Positions 1 through 7,838 of a DNA stretch of 64,000 nt are shown one piece after another. The notes under the pieces were generated by a model that worked only from the letters and a program-made list of their open reading frames with translations, made no database searches and was not told where the DNA came from. The stretch lies in assembly GCF_001519065.1 (NCBI RefSeq), contig NZ_KQ954257.1, forward strand, positions 1 through 64,000, written 5' to 3'. A program made the position numbers and the translations under genes. The stretch comes from Novosphingobium sp. FSW06-99. GTDB lineage: Bacteria > Pseudomonadota > Alphaproteobacteria > Sphingomonadales > Sphingomonadaceae. The first letter of the stretch is position 1; every line of letters starts with the position of its first letter.

Positions 1-17
1 AGTCCGGAGCGGAGACC

Positions 18-41
18 ATCCTCCCCGGCAACGGGGAGGAT
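18..41 (-). terminator. hairpin downstream of the secreted-protein gene
   Basis: A 9-bp perfect stem (18-26 with 33-41) closes a 6-nt loop just past the stop codon of the minus-strand gene ending at 52. No T-run follows on the minus strand, so it may only stabilise the 3' end of the message rather than terminate efficiently. Confidence 0.4.
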
Positions 42-51
42 GCCCGACCGG

Positions 52-651
52 TTACTGGTGTGAGGGCGGATCGACATCGGCGGGCGGAATGGCCAGCGCA
101 TTGGGCGCAGGCGCCGCGCCGGATTGCACATCGTCAGAGGTGCGTTCCTTGGCCAGCCGGGCCTCGTATTCCTTTTCCAGCGATTCGACGCGCGCCTGTT
201 CGGCGGCGGCATCGGCATCGACCGATTCCAGCCGCTTGGCGCGTTCGGCCTCGATCAGCTTGGCAAAGTGTACGTCGGTCGACTGCTTCTTTTCGGCATA
301 GGCATTGTTGATCAGCTTGGCCAGGCAGCCGGTGTCGCCGCCCGACCCGACCGGCGAACACGAATTGGTGCCGAATGCGCCCACCGTTTCATAGGCCTTG
401 ACCCGCTCGGTCCAGGCCTGGTTCGAAATCTTGTTGGGATCATCACGCAATGGTTCGGGAATGCGAAAGCGTTCGCCTTCATCCTTGCGCGCGCAGACGG
501 TGATCTCGTTGCTGGTCGATGGCGGGCACGGGTCGCTGCCGAACACGATCAACTGGTTGACCTTTTCCCCACTGGAATCCGCGGCCAGCACCGGCTGCGG
601 CGCGGCCAGCGCCCAGACTGCAAGGGCGGCGAACGGGATCAAGCGCTTCAT
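52..651 (-). CDS. conserved secreted protein of unknown function
   Basis: This 199-aa protein starts at an ATG (651) followed at once by a signal peptide (MKRLIPFAALAVWALA, cleavage near ...VLA-ADS). The reading frame stays open further upstream to 735, but that extension lacks secretion features and runs into the coq7 stop. The mature part has four cysteines, with a DPCP segment, an ITVCARK segment and a later CSPVG...GC stretch, then a long charged, probably helical C-terminal region rich in Glu, Lys, Arg and Ala. I recognise the N-terminal pattern from sphingomonad secreted hypotheticals but know no function. It is the last gene of the minus-strand run. Confidence 0.7.
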   Translation of the reverse strand: MKRLIPFAALAVWALAAPQPVLAADSSGEKVNQLIVFGSDPCPPSTSNEITVCARKDEGERFRIPEPLRDDPNKISNQAWTERVKAYETVGAFGTNSCSPVGSGGDTGCLAKLINNAYAEKKQSTDVHFAKLIEAERAKRLESVDADAAAEQARVESLEKEYEARLAKERTSDDVQSGAAPAPNALAIPPADVDPPSHQ

Positions 652-735
652 CACGGCAAACTCCAGGCGGAAACCACCATCTCTATAGGCACTTCCTGCC
701 TTTAACGGTAGCTGAAGTGCGGGCTTTGCGGCCAA

Positions 736-1248
736 TCAAATTTTGGCGGACAGCCGAATCGCGGTGCGGCACCCCAGCCGGATGGCGTGGAACAGCAACG
801 GATAGGCCGGTGCACGTTCCGCCCCGGCGGCAAAGGCCGCATCGCGATGTTCGCGTTCGTCATCGCGGAACTCGCGGATCACCGCGCCAAGTTCAGGATC
901 GTCGTCGCCCAGTTCGTCAAGCTGTTCGGTATAGTGCCGGTCGATCTCGGTTTCGATCGCGGCGGTGCAGGCCATCGCCGCCTCCGGCCCGATCAGCGCG
1001 GTGGCCGCGCCCAGCGCAAAGCCCGCCACCGACCACAACGGTTGCAACAAGGTCGGGCGCACCCCGCGTTCGACGATCATCGCGTCAAACCGCGCACGAT
1101 GCGCCTCTTCCTGCTGGGCCATGTGCAGGATTTCGGCCGAATGCGGCGCGCGGTCGCCCATCACCGCCAGTTGCCCCGCATAGATCCGCGTGGCGCCATA
1201 TTCGCCTGCCTGATCGACCCGGATCATCGCCTTGTGCTGCTGCGTCAT
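736..1248 (-). CDS. coq7: Coq7-type demethoxyubiquinone hydroxylase
   Basis: A 170-aa protein of the Coq7/CatA di-iron family, which hydroxylates the ring of 2-polyprenyl-3-methyl-6-methoxy-1,4-benzoquinol, the penultimate step of ubiquinone synthesis. Di-iron ligands are visible: E16 in the AGEYGA segment, the first ExxH motif EEAH (E47, H50) and a later DEREH motif. The family is membrane-associated through hydrophobic helices, and one is seen around residues 72-95. It starts 6 nt after the DsbB stop and is probably translated from the same message. Family assignment is secure; the precise quinone substrate is inferred. Confidence 0.93.
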   Translation of the reverse strand: MTQQHKAMIRVDQAGEYGATRIYAGQLAVMGDRAPHSAEILHMAQQEEAHRARFDAMIVERGVRPTLLQPLWSVAGFALGAATALIGPEAAMACTAAIETEIDRHYTEQLDELGDDDPELGAVIREFRDDEREHRDAAFAAGAERAPAYPLLFHAIRLGCRTAIRLSAKI

Positions 1249-1253
1249 GCTGT

Positions 1254-1715
1254 TCACCGTCCCCGCCGGATGAGCCCGGCAATGACCGCCGCCGCCGTCA
1301 GCGATCCAATGCAGTTGTATCCCGCCATGCTGATCCCGAACAGCGTCCAGGCTGCCACGTCGCACCGGATGACGGGCGCATTCATGATCGCATCGAGCGG
1401 ATCGCCGCTGAGCCGCGAGGTCGAACAGCTCGTCAGCCCTTGCCACCAGTGGTATTCGACCCCGGCGTGAAAGCCGCCGATCAGCCCGCTGACCGCAATC
1501 GCCAGCACCGCCAGCCAGACCAGCGTGCGCACCGCGCGCGCATCGCGCGCGATCCAGGCGCCCAGCGCCAGCACCAGCGCGGCAATATGCGCATAACGCT
1601 GCCACCAGCACATCTCGCACGGCGCCAGGCCATAGCCATATTGCGCGACCAGCGCGGTCGCCATCGCCCCTGCGGGCACGAGCACGGCCAGCGTGCGCGA
1701 AAGACGCAGCGTCAT
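1254..1715 (-). CDS. dsbB: DsbB-family disulfide bond formation protein
   Basis: This 153-aa inner-membrane protein has four predicted helices and both cysteine pairs expected for DsbB: C33/C36 in the motif PCEMCWWQR, and C97/C118 in the second periplasmic loop. DsbB reoxidises DsbA and passes electrons to ubiquinone, which fits its placement beside a ubiquinone synthesis gene. The start at 1715 avoids the overlap with ctpA that an upstream start (1745) would cause. No dsbA partner is in the window. Confidence 0.92.
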   Translation of the reverse strand: MTLRLSRTLAVLVPAGAMATALVAQYGYGLAPCEMCWWQRYAHIAALVLALGAWIARDARAVRTLVWLAVLAIAVSGLIGGFHAGVEYHWWQGLTSCSTSRLSGDPLDAIMNAPVIRCDVAAWTLFGISMAGYNCIGSLTAAAVIAGLIRRGR

Positions 1716-1725
1716 CGGCCCCGCC

Positions 1726-3057
1726 CTAGTGCTTGCGCGCGGCAAGCGCCGCCGGAGTGGCGCGGCCGATCGTCTGCAGCGCGTACCACAGTTGGAAATC
1801 GTCGATCGACTTGGCCTTGAGCTGTTCGGGCGTCATCTTGAACCGGGGATCGTCAATGGTGTCCTTTTCCAGTTCCTTGTCGTCCTTGATCTCGTTGACC
1901 AGGTGCCCGCGCAGATCGCTTTCGCGATAGGACCGCGCCGCGCGTTTGCGCAGATCGGGGTCGGAAATCTGCGGCACGGCGATATCGGGGGTAATCCCGC
2001 CTTCCTGCACCGAGCGGCCCGACGGGGTGTAATAGCGCGCGGTGGTCAATTTCAGCGCGGTGTCCTTGTCGAGCGGGATCAGCGTCTGCACGCTGCCCTT
2101 GCCGAAACTGCGCTGCCCCATGATCACCGCGCGGTGCTGGTCCTGCAGCGCCCCGGCGACGATTTCCGAGGCAGAGGCCGACCCTTCGTCGATCAGCACG
2201 ACCAGCGGCAGATCCCGCGCGATATCGCCGGGGGTGGCGGTATAGGTCTCGGTATCGCGCGAGTACCGGCCGCGCTGCGACACGATCGTGCCGTGATCGA
2301 GGAACAAGTCGGACAGCGCCACCGCTTCATCGAGCAGGCCACCGGGGTTGCCGCGCAGATCGAGGATCAGTCCCGCCGGCTTGCCACCGGTCTCGGCCCG
2401 CACTTTGGCCCAGGCATCGTTGACTTGCGTTGCGACATTGGCGCTGAAGCTTGACACCGAGATCACGCCGACGCCGTTCACCACCTTGAAATCGACCGGA
2501 CGCAGCTCGATGATCTGGCGCGTGATGGTCACATCGATGGGATCGTCGCGGCCGGCGCGATAGAGAGTCAGCCGCACCGACGTGCCGGGCGCACCGCGCA
2601 TCTGATCGACCGCATCGTCCAGCGTGCCGCCATAGATCAGCTTGCCATCGAGGTGGGTGATGAAATCGCCAGCCTTCACCCCGGCCTTGTCGGCGGGGCT
2701 GCCCTTGGTCGGCGCGATCACCTTTACCGCGCCGTCTTCCATCGACACGGTCAACCCCAGACCGCCGTAGGACCCTTCGGTCTGGGTCTTGAGATTGGTG
2801 AAATCGCGCGCATCGAGATAGGAACTGTGCGGATCGAGCGAGGCCAGCATGCCGTTGATCGCGCCCTTGATCAGCTTGTCATCATCGACCGGGTCGACAT
2901 AGTCGGCTTTGACTTTGTCGTAGACCGCGATCAGGCGGCCAAATCCCGGACCCGATCGCGCATCGATCGCCGCCAGCCCGGCGGTCGCCACCGGAACGAG
3001 CGCAATGGCAGTGGCAAGGGCAGTGGCACGCAAGGCAAGCGTAAGGCGTTTCGCCAT
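1726..3057 (-). CDS. ctpA: S41-family carboxy-terminal processing peptidase
   Basis: A 443-aa periplasmic serine protease. An N-terminal signal peptide (MAKRLTLALRATALATA) is followed by a helical region, a PDZ domain (about 85-170, with YGGLGLTV), and the S41 catalytic core. The Ser/Lys dyad lies in GSASASEIV (around residue 289) and SFGKGSVQT (around residue 317). A charged C-terminal tail follows. Such proteases trim peptidoglycan hydrolases and other envelope proteins; the envC-ctpA order is conserved in alphaproteobacteria and implies a cell-wall role. The start is the ATG that opens the signal peptide; the longer open frame upstream is not supported. Confidence 0.95.
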   Translation of the reverse strand: MAKRLTLALRATALATAIALVPVATAGLAAIDARSGPGFGRLIAVYDKVKADYVDPVDDDKLIKGAINGMLASLDPHSSYLDARDFTNLKTQTEGSYGGLGLTVSMEDGAVKVIAPTKGSPADKAGVKAGDFITHLDGKLIYGGTLDDAVDQMRGAPGTSVRLTLYRAGRDDPIDVTITRQIIELRPVDFKVVNGVGVISVSSFSANVATQVNDAWAKVRAETGGKPAGLILDLRGNPGGLLDEAVALSDLFLDHGTIVSQRGRYSRDTETYTATPGDIARDLPLVVLIDEGSASASEIVAGALQDQHRAVIMGQRSFGKGSVQTLIPLDKDTALKLTTARYYTPSGRSVQEGGITPDIAVPQISDPDLRKRAARSYRESDLRGHLVNEIKDDKELEKDTIDDPRFKMTPEQLKAKSIDDFQLWYALQTIGRATPAALAARKH

Positions 3058-3203
3058 GGGGGACTTTCGATAAAGTTCTGTCGCAGCACGTCTGTCGCTG
3101 CATTGGGGCGCTTCGTCCCATGCATGTAACGCTGCAATCGCATGAATACCAGATAGGCGATTGGGTAAGCGTGCATTCGATCGGTTTGGGCACGCCCCTG
3201 CGA

Positions 3204-4580
3204 TCAGGGATGCAGGTATTCCATCGGGTTGACCGGGGCGCCATCCTTGCGCAATTCGACCGTCATGCGCGGATGGCCCGGTTCGGCCACCCCCAGCGGC
3301 GCGCCCTGGACGATCGATTCGCCCACCGCGACATCGATCCGCCCCAGCCCGGTGATCAGCGACGACCACCCGCCATCGTGCGCGATGATCACGATATGGG
3401 CATAACCGCGATAGGCCCCGGCAAACGCCACCCGCCCCGCAGCCGGGGCAACCACCTGGGCGAGGCCAGCGGGCGCCAGCACGATGCCATGTTGCGGCCC
3501 GGTCGGGCCGGTTTCGCCAAATCCGCTCAGCAGGCGCCCGGCGACCGGCAGCAACCCGGAAAACCGCAGCACCGGTGGCCCCGCGCTGACCTGTTCGATC
3601 TGCAACAGATGGCCGGCCACGGGCGCGGCACGGCCCAGATCGGCCGGGCGCGGCAGGGGCCCGGGCAGCGCGGCGAGCCGCCCGGCCAGCGCATCGTCCG
3701 CCTCCAGCCGGGTAACCAGCGCACCCAGATCACGCGTCTGTTCGGCCAGCGCGAGCACACGGTCGGATTCGCGACCGGCATTGCCCACCGCCGCCCGGCT
3801 GGCGATGCGCTGATGGCTTTCGAGCATCACCAGTTGCTGCTGCCGCGCGGCCAGATCGCGCTCGCTTTGCCCCAGACTTGCGGCCAGCGCGCGTGCCTGA
3901 TCCTGCAACTGGCGCCCATGCGCAATTTCGGCGCGCAAGGCGGCGGTGCGCTGCGCGACTTCGGGCAGCATCGTTTCGAGCGTGGCACGCAACCACACCG
4001 TTTCGCGCAAGGAGTCGGCGCGCATCAGGCTGAACGCCAGCGGGCGACGCGCCATCATCTGCAAGGCCGCGGTCAGCCGCACCAGCGGCTGTTCGCGCCG
4101 CGCGATGCGGTCGCGCAGATCCTGCCGGTCACGATCGATCACCGCGATGCGCACCCGCGCCAGACCGATCTCGGCCTGGGCCTGCTGGATTCGTGCGGCG
4201 GTGGCGGCGGCGTCGCGCGCGGTGCGATCGGCAGCCTGTGTGGCGGCGGCGGCTTCGTGATCGAGCCGGGCGACGCGTGCCTGTGCGTCGGACAGCGCGC
4301 GTGTCGCGTCGCCCAGCGCCGCACCCGCCTCGCCGCGATCGGCATAGGGCGCATCGAGTGCCCAGGCCGCGCCCGCCACCATGGCAAGGGCCAGAATCGG
4401 CAAGACCGGCCCCAGCCAAGCAAACCGCAAAGCCCTCCACCTGCTGGGGGAGGGTTGGGTGGGGGTGTGCGACGCCGGATCGACACGCACCATCGCCCGC
4501 TTCGCACACCCCTCCCCAACCCCTCCCCTGAGGGGCGGGGCTTTGTCTGTGCCAACCGCGTCTGGGTGCAGGATCGACAC
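3204..4580 (-). CDS. envC: EnvC-like murein hydrolase activator, degenerate LytM
   Basis: 458 aa if read from the GTG at 4580, six bases after the rlmH stop. Order: about 47 N-terminal residues partly encoded by a REP-like hairpin, a signal-anchor segment (LRFAWLGPVLPILALAMV), a long Ala/Arg-rich coiled coil (about 80-290), and a C-terminal LytM/M23 domain. Metal-ligand motifs are degraded: HGIVLAPAG replaces the usual HxGxD, and RMTVELR replaces HLHFE. That is typical of EnvC, which activates amidases rather than cutting murein. An ATG at 4493, inside the hairpin loop, is an alternative start. The neighbouring ctpA fits a cell-separation role. Confidence 0.88.
   Translation of the reverse strand: MSILHPDAVGTDKAPPLRGGVGEGCAKRAMVRVDPASHTPTQPSPSRWRALRFAWLGPVLPILALAMVAGAAWALDAPYADRGEAGAALGDATRALSDAQARVARLDHEAAAATQAADRTARDAAATAARIQQAQAEIGLARVRIAVIDRDRQDLRDRIARREQPLVRLTAALQMMARRPLAFSLMRADSLRETVWLRATLETMLPEVAQRTAALRAEIAHGRQLQDQARALAASLGQSERDLAARQQQLVMLESHQRIASRAAVGNAGRESDRVLALAEQTRDLGALVTRLEADDALAGRLAALPGPLPRPADLGRAAPVAGHLLQIEQVSAGPPVLRFSGLLPVAGRLLSGFGETGPTGPQHGIVLAPAGLAQVVAPAAGRVAFAGAYRGYAHIVIIAHDGGWSSLITGLGRIDVAVGESIVQGAPLGVAEPGHPRMTVELRKDGAPVNPMEYLHP
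4445..4529. repeat. REP-like imperfect hairpin in the 5' end of envC
   Basis: Arms 4445-4472 and 4502-4529 pair at 23 of 28 positions around a 29-nt loop. Each arm is a G- or C-rich tract of the kind common in alphaproteobacterial repetitive extragenic palindromes. The element lies in frame inside the annotated start of envC and encodes Pro/Gly/Arg-rich residues ahead of the signal-anchor. Confidence 0.6.
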
Positions 4581-4586
4581 GCTGCC

Positions 4587-5024
4587 TCAGCCCTCGCGAT
4601 GATAGGGATGGCCCGACACGATGCTGGTCGCGCGCCACAACTGTTCGACCAGCATGACCCGCGCCAGCATGTGCGGCCAGGTCATCGCCCCGAAGCCGAG
4701 CAGCAGATCGGCCGCACCGCGCTGCGCCTCGTCATGGCCATCGGCGGCGCCGATCAGAAAGCGCGCCTCGCGCACCCCGTCATCGCGCCAGCGTTCGAGC
4801 ACGCGGGCAAATTCGGATGAGCCCAGTTGCCGCCCGCGTTCATCGAGCACCACCGTGCGCACTGGCCCGGCCGGTACAGGAGGCGGTTGGCCGCCCCGAT
4901 CGGGCAGTTCGGTCACGCGCAACGGGCCCAGCGCGCCGGTCGCCATGCGCCGGGCATAGCGATCGACCATGTCCGCCTCGGGTGAGCGGCCGATCTTGCC
5001 CCGGGCGATGACGTGCAACAGCAT
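4587..5024 (-). CDS. rlmH: 23S rRNA pseudouridine-1915 N3-methyltransferase RlmH
   Basis: A 145-aa SPOUT methyltransferase that methylates N3 of pseudouridine 1915 in helix 69 of 23S rRNA. Family marks are visible: an N-terminal HVIARGKI strand, the central FLIGAADG SAM-knot segment, and the C-terminal SGHPYHR signature. The ATG at 5024 is preceded directly by an in-frame GTG (5027), so the start could be one codon longer. It sits between rsfS and envC, as in many alphaproteobacteria. Confidence 0.95.
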   Translation of the reverse strand: MLLHVIARGKIGRSPEADMVDRYARRMATGALGPLRVTELPDRGGQPPPVPAGPVRTVVLDERGRQLGSSEFARVLERWRDDGVREARFLIGAADGHDEAQRGAADLLLGFGAMTWPHMLARVMLVEQLWRATSIVSGHPYHREG

Positions 5025-5076
5025 CACCCGGTCCTAGCCGAGATTGGCCACAACCGGAAATACCGGTTTTTATGTG

Positions 5077-5463
5077 TTACGCGGCGCCCTGGTCGCCAAA
5101 GGCCCACATCCGTTCCAGATTGTAGAACGAACGCACTTCGGGGCGGAACACATGCACCACCACGTCGCCGGTATCGACCAGCACCCAGTCGGCAGCCGGC
5201 AGGCCCTCGATACGCGAATGGCCATAACCGCCGTGTTTGACCCGTTCGGCCAGCTTTTGCGCCATCGTCGCCACTTGTCGGGTCGAACGGCCCGACGCGA
5301 TCACCATGTGATCGGCGATGCTGCTTTTCCCTTCGAGCGGGATCGTCACCACTTCGAGCGCCTGGTCATCGTCGAGCGATTGCAGGATCAGATCGAGCAG
5401 GGTGGCCGGGGTGGGGCGTGGGGCGGTGCTGGCTTCGGCCAGGATCGGTTGGACGTTGGTCAT
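5077..5463 (-). CDS. rsfS: ribosome silencing factor RsfS
   Basis: A 128-aa RsfS/Iojap-family protein that binds ribosomal protein uL14 and blocks subunit joining in starvation. The core ALEVVTIPLEGKSSIADHMV and the C-terminal GDVVVHVFRPEVRSFYNLERMW are diagnostic. I prefer the ATG at 5463, which has a distant GGAG upstream; a second in-frame ATG at 5499 would add twelve His/Pro-rich residues. It follows nadD and precedes rlmH, the usual order. Confidence 0.94.
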   Translation of the reverse strand: MTNVQPILAEASTAPRPTPATLLDLILQSLDDDQALEVVTIPLEGKSSIADHMVIASGRSTRQVATMAQKLAERVKHGGYGHSRIEGLPAADWVLVDTGDVVVHVFRPEVRSFYNLERMWAFGDQGAA

Positions 5464-5575
5464 GTGGGGAGGATGGTCTCCGTGGTTGGTGGCAGTCATG
5501 GGGTAGCAGATCCAAAAATAACGTACGCGACAGGTGGCTCGCCATCGCGGCGAACGACCAAAGGAACGGTCCCGT

Positions 5576-6313
5576 TCAGGATCGGGCCTTTCGCGACGAC
5601 GAAAGGGCCTTTCCCGGGCGGACCAGGCGGAATGTCAGCATGTCGCGCGGAGCCGAGGCAGGAATGCGACGATGCCAATCCGGGTCGGCGGCGCGGATCG
5701 CCGTGGCCGACAGGGGATCGGGATCGAATCGCAATTGATACAGCGCCGGGGTATCCCGCCTTGCGCCAAATCGGCGGGAACCGGAAGCATCCGGAACCAA
5801 CCTGTCCTGCCCGAGCCGCCGGCGCCAGCGGCGCAGCCAGACCATGGCGGGGCTCGCCACGGCGGCGCCATCATAGCCCGGACGCGCGATTACCGCAATC
5901 GGCATCATCCGCGCGATCGTGCGCCAGGCGCGCCAACGGTGAAACTGCGCCAGATTGTCGGCCCCCATCAGCCAGACAAAGCGGAAATTGGGGTATCGCC
6001 GCTGCAGCCGCGCCAAGGTATCGACGGTATAGCGCGTGCCCAGTTCGGCCTCGATCGCGCTGACCCGAATCGGCGCGCGGCGCGCCATCTTGCGTGCGCC
6101 CGCCACCCGTGCGCCCAGCGCCGCCATCCCCTCGACCGGTTTCAGCACATTGCCGGGCGACACCAGCCACCACACTTCATCCAGCCCGAGCGCGGCGCGC
6201 GCATGCAGGCTGATCCGGCGATGCGCCGCATGCGCCGGATTGAAACTGCCGCCCAGCAGCCCGATCAGGCGTCTGGTCAGGGCCGGATCTGGCCGGTGCC
6301 ACGCACCAGCCAC
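5576..6313 (-). CDS. nadD: nicotinate-nucleotide adenylyltransferase
   Basis: NadD joins ATP to nicotinate mononucleotide in NAD synthesis. The nucleotidyltransferase signature is GLLGGSFNPAHAAHRRIS, where the usual HxGH reads HAAH, an Ala for Gly change. The conserved WLVSPGN and WLMGADNLAQFHRW segments follow. The start is uncertain: there is no ATG. The first acceptable codon is GTG at 6313, overlapping the end of proA by 37 bases (245 aa). A CTG at 6280 overlapping the proA TGA would give 234 aa and begins closer to the first conserved strand. NadB is also in this window, about 13 kb away. Confidence 0.9.
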   Translation of the reverse strand: MAGAWHRPDPALTRRLIGLLGGSFNPAHAAHRRISLHARAALGLDEVWWLVSPGNVLKPVEGMAALGARVAGARKMARRAPIRVSAIEAELGTRYTVDTLARLQRRYPNFRFVWLMGADNLAQFHRWRAWRTIARMMPIAVIARPGYDGAAVASPAMVWLRRWRRRLGQDRLVPDASGSRRFGARRDTPALYQLRFDPDPLSATAIRAADPDWHRRIPASAPRDMLTFRLVRPGKALSSSRKARS

Positions 6314-7566
6314 TTGTAGGTGGTCAGGCCTTCGACCGCGACCGGCCCGCGCGCGTGCAAGCGCCCGGTGGCAATGCCGATTTCCGCGCCCAGCCCGAAT
6401 TCGCCGCCATCGGCAAACTGGCTCGACGCGTTGGCCATCACGATGGCGCTGTCGACTTCGGCCAGGAACCGTTCGGTCACTTCCGGATCGGCGGCGACAA
6501 TGGCATCGGTATGCCCCGATCCATGCGCCGCGATATGCGCCAAAGCCTCGTCCAGCCCGTCGACCACTTTGACGGCCAGGATCGCTTCGAGATATTCGGT
6601 GTCCCAATCGGCGTCGGTGGCGGGCAGGATCCGCGGATCGATCGCCCGCGCGCGCGCGTCGCCACGCAATTCGCACCCCGCCGCGATCAGCGGTTCGACC
6701 AGCCCGTGCGGATCGGGGTAGCAGGCATCGATCAGCAGGGTTTCCATTGCGCCGCAGATACCGGTGCGGCGCAATTTGGCGTTGCGCACGATCGCGCTGG
6801 CCATCGCCGGATCGGCCGAGCGATCGACAAAGGTGTGATTGTTGCCATCTAGATGCGCCAGCACCGGCACGCGTGCATCGGACTGGACGCGCGCCACCAG
6901 GCTTTTGCCCCCGCGCGGCACGATCATGTCGATCAGGCCCGCCGCGCCGAGCAACGCGCCGACTGCGGCGCGGTCCTGCGTCGGCAGAAGCTGCACCGCA
7001 GCGGCCGGCACGCCGCCCGCCACCAGCCCTTCGACCAGCGCGGCATGGATCGCGCGATTCGACTGCACTGCCTCGCTGCCGCCGCGCAACAGCACCGCGT
7101 TGCCCGCCCGCACGCACAGCGCGGCCGCATCGGCGGTGACATTCGGGCGGCTTTCATAAATGATCCCGATCACCCCGATCGGAATGCGCACGCGTTCGAG
7201 CACCATGCCGTTGGGCCGCGTTGCGCGATCGATCACCGCGCCGGTCGGATCGGGCAGCACCGCCACGTCGCCAACGGCACTCGCCACTGCGTCGAGCCGT
7301 TTGGCATCGAGCCGCAAGCGATCGAGCAGCGCGCCCGACAGGCCATTGGCCTCGGCCGCCGCAACATCGCGCGCATTGGCCGCCAGCACGTCGGGCGCCG
7401 CCCGTCGCAAGGCATCTGCCGCCAGCAACAAACCGCGTTCGCGCGCCGATGCGGGCATCCGCGCCAGCACGGCCTGTGCCGCCTTTGCCTCGCGCGCCAG
7501 TCCATGGACCAGTTCGATAACGCTTTCTGCCCCGGTTTGGGCGGGGTGATCAAGGGTAGTAGCCAT
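6277..7566 (-). CDS. proA: gamma-glutamyl phosphate reductase
   Basis: A 429-aa ProA, which reduces gamma-glutamyl phosphate to glutamate-5-semialdehyde with NADPH in proline synthesis. Seen in the sequence are the IGVIGIIYESRPNVTAD segment, the nucleotide-binding LRGGSEA, the catalytic-cysteine motif RRTGICGAMETLL, and the C-terminal SSQFADGGEFGLGAEIGI. The ATG at 7566 gives the family length; the longer open frame upstream is not coding-like. It is the first gene of the minus-strand run, and its partner kinase proB is not adjacent. Confidence 0.96.
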   Translation of the reverse strand: MATTLDHPAQTGAESVIELVHGLAREAKAAQAVLARMPASARERGLLLAADALRRAAPDVLAANARDVAAAEANGLSGALLDRLRLDAKRLDAVASAVGDVAVLPDPTGAVIDRATRPNGMVLERVRIPIGVIGIIYESRPNVTADAAALCVRAGNAVLLRGGSEAVQSNRAIHAALVEGLVAGGVPAAAVQLLPTQDRAAVGALLGAAGLIDMIVPRGGKSLVARVQSDARVPVLAHLDGNNHTFVDRSADPAMASAIVRNAKLRRTGICGAMETLLIDACYPDPHGLVEPLIAAGCELRGDARARAIDPRILPATDADWDTEYLEAILAVKVVDGLDEALAHIAAHGSGHTDAIVAADPEVTERFLAEVDSAIVMANASSQFADGGEFGLGAEIGIATGRLHARGPVAVEGLTTYKWLVRGTGQIRP

Positions 7567-7838
7567 GTGCCGAGGCCTATCATGCCGGTGCCAGTGTGTC
7601 AGCCCCCGCGAGTCGCGCGACACCCATCCGAGTCGCCGGCTTGTGCGCAGACCCCGGTGACTGGATTCAGTCCGGTCCGGTTCGATTGAGCGTTGATCCG
7701 GCACGGTCCACCGATTCCAGCGCCATGCGCTAGTGCCCCACGGTCCCGACCCGCCTATGCGGCGCGGCGTGGGGTGGGACTGTTCTGCGCGGGGGCGCAG
7801 CAATGGCCGCCGGAGAGTGAAAGCCAGGGGTCGCCCGC

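Noticed and set aside
124..705. Long plus-strand frame opposite the first secreted-protein gene
   Set aside because: It is a high-G+C shadow of a gene with a signal peptide and family-like sequence on the other strand.
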